From a virus, in the IMG/VR virus record IMGVR_UViG_3300027503_000019, positions 1-64,000 of that record: DNA of 64,000 bases. The stretch is one strand, 5' to 3'. Of this stretch, positions 63,211 to 64,000 are shown piece after piece. Every line of letters starts with the position of its first letter. Positions within the stretch are counted from its first letter, which is position 1. The position numbers were made by a program, and so were the translations under genes. The notes beneath the pieces were generated by a model. The model ran no database searches, was not told the origin of the DNA, and saw nothing but the letters and a program-made list of their open reading frames with translations.

Positions 63211-63890
63211 AAGCCGCTACGTTCCTGCTCCGAATGAAAGTTCCCCATTGTTCAGCCATAGCTTTTGCCACCCCACTAAAAGTTTTTGAGCTTTCCTTTT
63301 GGCTTATGTTTACAAATTGGTATTTCTGTCCTCGTTTCTTACCTCCTGTATTGCTCGGCAAATACGGATTATAGTTGCTTTTAATATCGGTCGGCTTTAA
63401 TAGTGGCAAATTTTTCAACCACAATAAAGTTCGCTTACTAAATTCGTGTCCATATTCGTAGGGCTGTATCGCTTGGCTTTGCTTTGGTAATCCTATTACT
63501 TTTAAAGGTGTTGGATTCTCAACTGCAATATATTCAATTGGTGCGTTCAGTAACTCCAAAAACAAAGCCTTTGCTTCCATTGCTTTTGCATATCTATCTT
63601 GGCACAAATTACCTGCCGTTGGATACATCCATCTTGCTCCAGCCCTACTCATATAAGTGCAAGGTGGGTGTGCAATCATCATATCATATTTGCCACTATA
63701 AGCCTCTTTTACTGCATCTCCTACAATATGCCATTCGGGTTTTCCACCACTACATTCTTGTAGGTCGCAACTATAAGCCTCAAATCCTAATTCTCGGAAA
63801 GCTCTACAAACTTCTTGGCTCTCCTCACAAGCTATTAATATTTTCATTTCAATTTAAGTTTATCGTTAATAATCCGCAGCCAGCTTATAA
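63156..63890 (-). mobile_element. Integron-type gene cassette carrying a methyltransferase
   Basis: 735 bp from the first T after the G of the upstream R' (63890) to the G of the downstream R' (63156), with a single gene. The cassette begins TTATAAGC and its own attC begins GCTTATAAC, perfect complements; on circularisation the attC would regain the paired ends GCTTATAAC/GTTATAAGC. This is the defining logic of integron cassettes. The cassette is clearly AT-richer than the phage genes beside it, so it was acquired. An ordinary transposon with 9-bp terminal repeats is the main alternative. Confidence 0.65.
63203..63847 (-). CDS. DNA cytosine methyltransferase-like protein
   Basis: 214 residues, ATG at 63847. 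MKILIACEESQEVCRAF with YSCDLQECSGG gives the SAM-binding start; MMIAHPPCTYMSRAGARWMY has the catalytic PPC-type motif with cysteine; YIAVENPTPL is the ENP motif. These match the short C5-cytosine methyltransferase family found in phages and mobile elements; no target-recognition domain of known type is evident. Strikingly AT-rich codon use (AAA, TTT, ATA), unlike the GC-balanced phage genes. Only 43 nt lie between the cassette boundary and the start, and no clear promoter is visible, so it would depend on read-through. It may methylate phage DNA against host restriction. Confidence 0.85.
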   Translation of the reverse strand: MKILIACEESQEVCRAFRELGFEAYSCDLQECSGGKPEWHIVGDAVKEAYSGKYDMMIAHPPCTYMSRAGARWMYPTAGNLCQDRYAKAMEAKALFLELLNAPIEYIAVENPTPLKVIGLPKQSQAIQPYEYGHEFSKRTLLWLKNLPLLKPTDIKSNYNPYLPSNTGGKKRGQKYQFVNISQKESSKTFSGVAKAMAEQWGTFIRSRNVAACL

Positions 63891-63961
63891 CAGCACCTAT
63901 ACGCAATTTTCCCACCGCACAAAGCCGACACACAACTGCGTATAGCTGCAAACCGTTAGAC
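63885..63961 (-). other. attC-like recombination site upstream of the methyltransferase
   Basis: On the minus strand: R'' GTCTAAC (63961-63955, fits RYYYAAC), inner arms CTATACGCA (63945-63937) and TGCGTATAG (63905-63897) as perfect complements, R' GTTATAA (63891-63885). 77 bp. It belongs to the preceding gene, whose stop codon is inside R''. Confidence 0.65.
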
Positions 63962-64000
63962 GTGATGCCTACCCTCCTTAGCCTCCTGCTCAAGGCCCTT
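63956..64000 (-). CDS. Unknown protein, C-terminal end only
   Basis: Open frame entering from the window edge and ending KGLEQEAKEGRHHV before a TAA that lies within the attC-like R'' (GTCTAAC). Only 14 residues are visible. Its GC content is like the phage genes. It is either the next phage gene or another cassette gene. Confidence 0.5.
   Translation of the reverse strand, partial: KGLEQEAKEGRHHV

Noticed and set aside
1-64000. Prophage attachment site or integrase
   Set aside because: No tyrosine or serine integrase, excisionase or att-like duplication was seen; the single HTH gene alone does not indicate lysogeny.

Overview
The window reads as most of the genome of a tailed, probably short-tailed (podovirus-like) bacteriophage of a Bacteroidota host. 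The phage assignment rests on a full virion set: large terminase, portal, scaffold-like protein, major capsid protein, neck and tail proteins and a 3038-residue internal protein. The host inference rests on expression signals. About twenty copies of the Bacteroidota -7 promoter element TAnnTTTG sit in front of genes, several 4-8 nt before a start codon, and Shine-Dalgarno sequences are essentially absent. No integrase, reverse transcriptase, RNA polymerase or DNA polymerase was found in the window.

Layout. (1) 1-3164, minus strand: small early/accessory genes. Three are preceded by a terminator and/or a repeated inverted repeat (CTTATTTCA/TGAAATAAG). (2) 3165-3976: non-coding control region with promoters and clustered ATGGAAAC repeats, then a plus-strand HTH regulator. 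(3) 4322-4711: five minus-strand tRNA genes (Leu, Pro, His, Gln, Arg) with their own promoter. (4) 4874-6105, minus: a short coupled operon ending with a probable Acb2/Tad1-type cyclic-nucleotide sponge (anti-CBASS/anti-Thoeris). (5) 6525-6950: a long leader with a boxA-like element and hairpins. (6) 6951-11793: tail fibre/adhesin genes and small genes on both strands. (7) 11878-47919, plus: packaging, head, neck, tail and internal virion proteins, then collagen-like and CUB-containing surface proteins, a lysis module (small membrane proteins plus an amidase) and a DnaQ-like exonuclease. (8) 48254-51593, minus: a large spike with two Ig-like repeats and two overlapping membrane/coiled-coil genes that look spanin-like. 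(9) 51823-63092, minus: a tightly overlapping replication/recombination/nucleic-acid operon: HNH, DUF3310, RNA ligase, RusA-like resolvase, PD-(D/E)XK nuclease, DUF6371/Toprim-like primase, DnaB helicase with a class 3 intein, and a DnaA-domain-IV-like initiator. (10) 63150-64000: an AT-rich cytosine methyltransferase gene flanked by attC-like hairpins, with the exact features of an integron gene cassette.

How it fits together. Divergent transcription from two control regions (about 3.2-4.0 kb and 6.5-6.95 kb) separates accessory/early functions from virion assembly, and the replication operon runs leftward from the right end. The tRNAs and RNA ligase could together offset host tRNA shortage or cleavage. 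The giant internal protein carries an ADP-ribosyltransferase-like domain and a zincin-like motif and is probably delivered with the DNA. The most unusual items are the integron-cassette structure, the class 3 intein in the helicase P-loop, the Acb2/Tad1-like protein, the apparently leaderless gene starts and the repeated terminator/inverted-repeat/gene units in the left arm. All family assignments come from motif recognition by eye; no database search was run.
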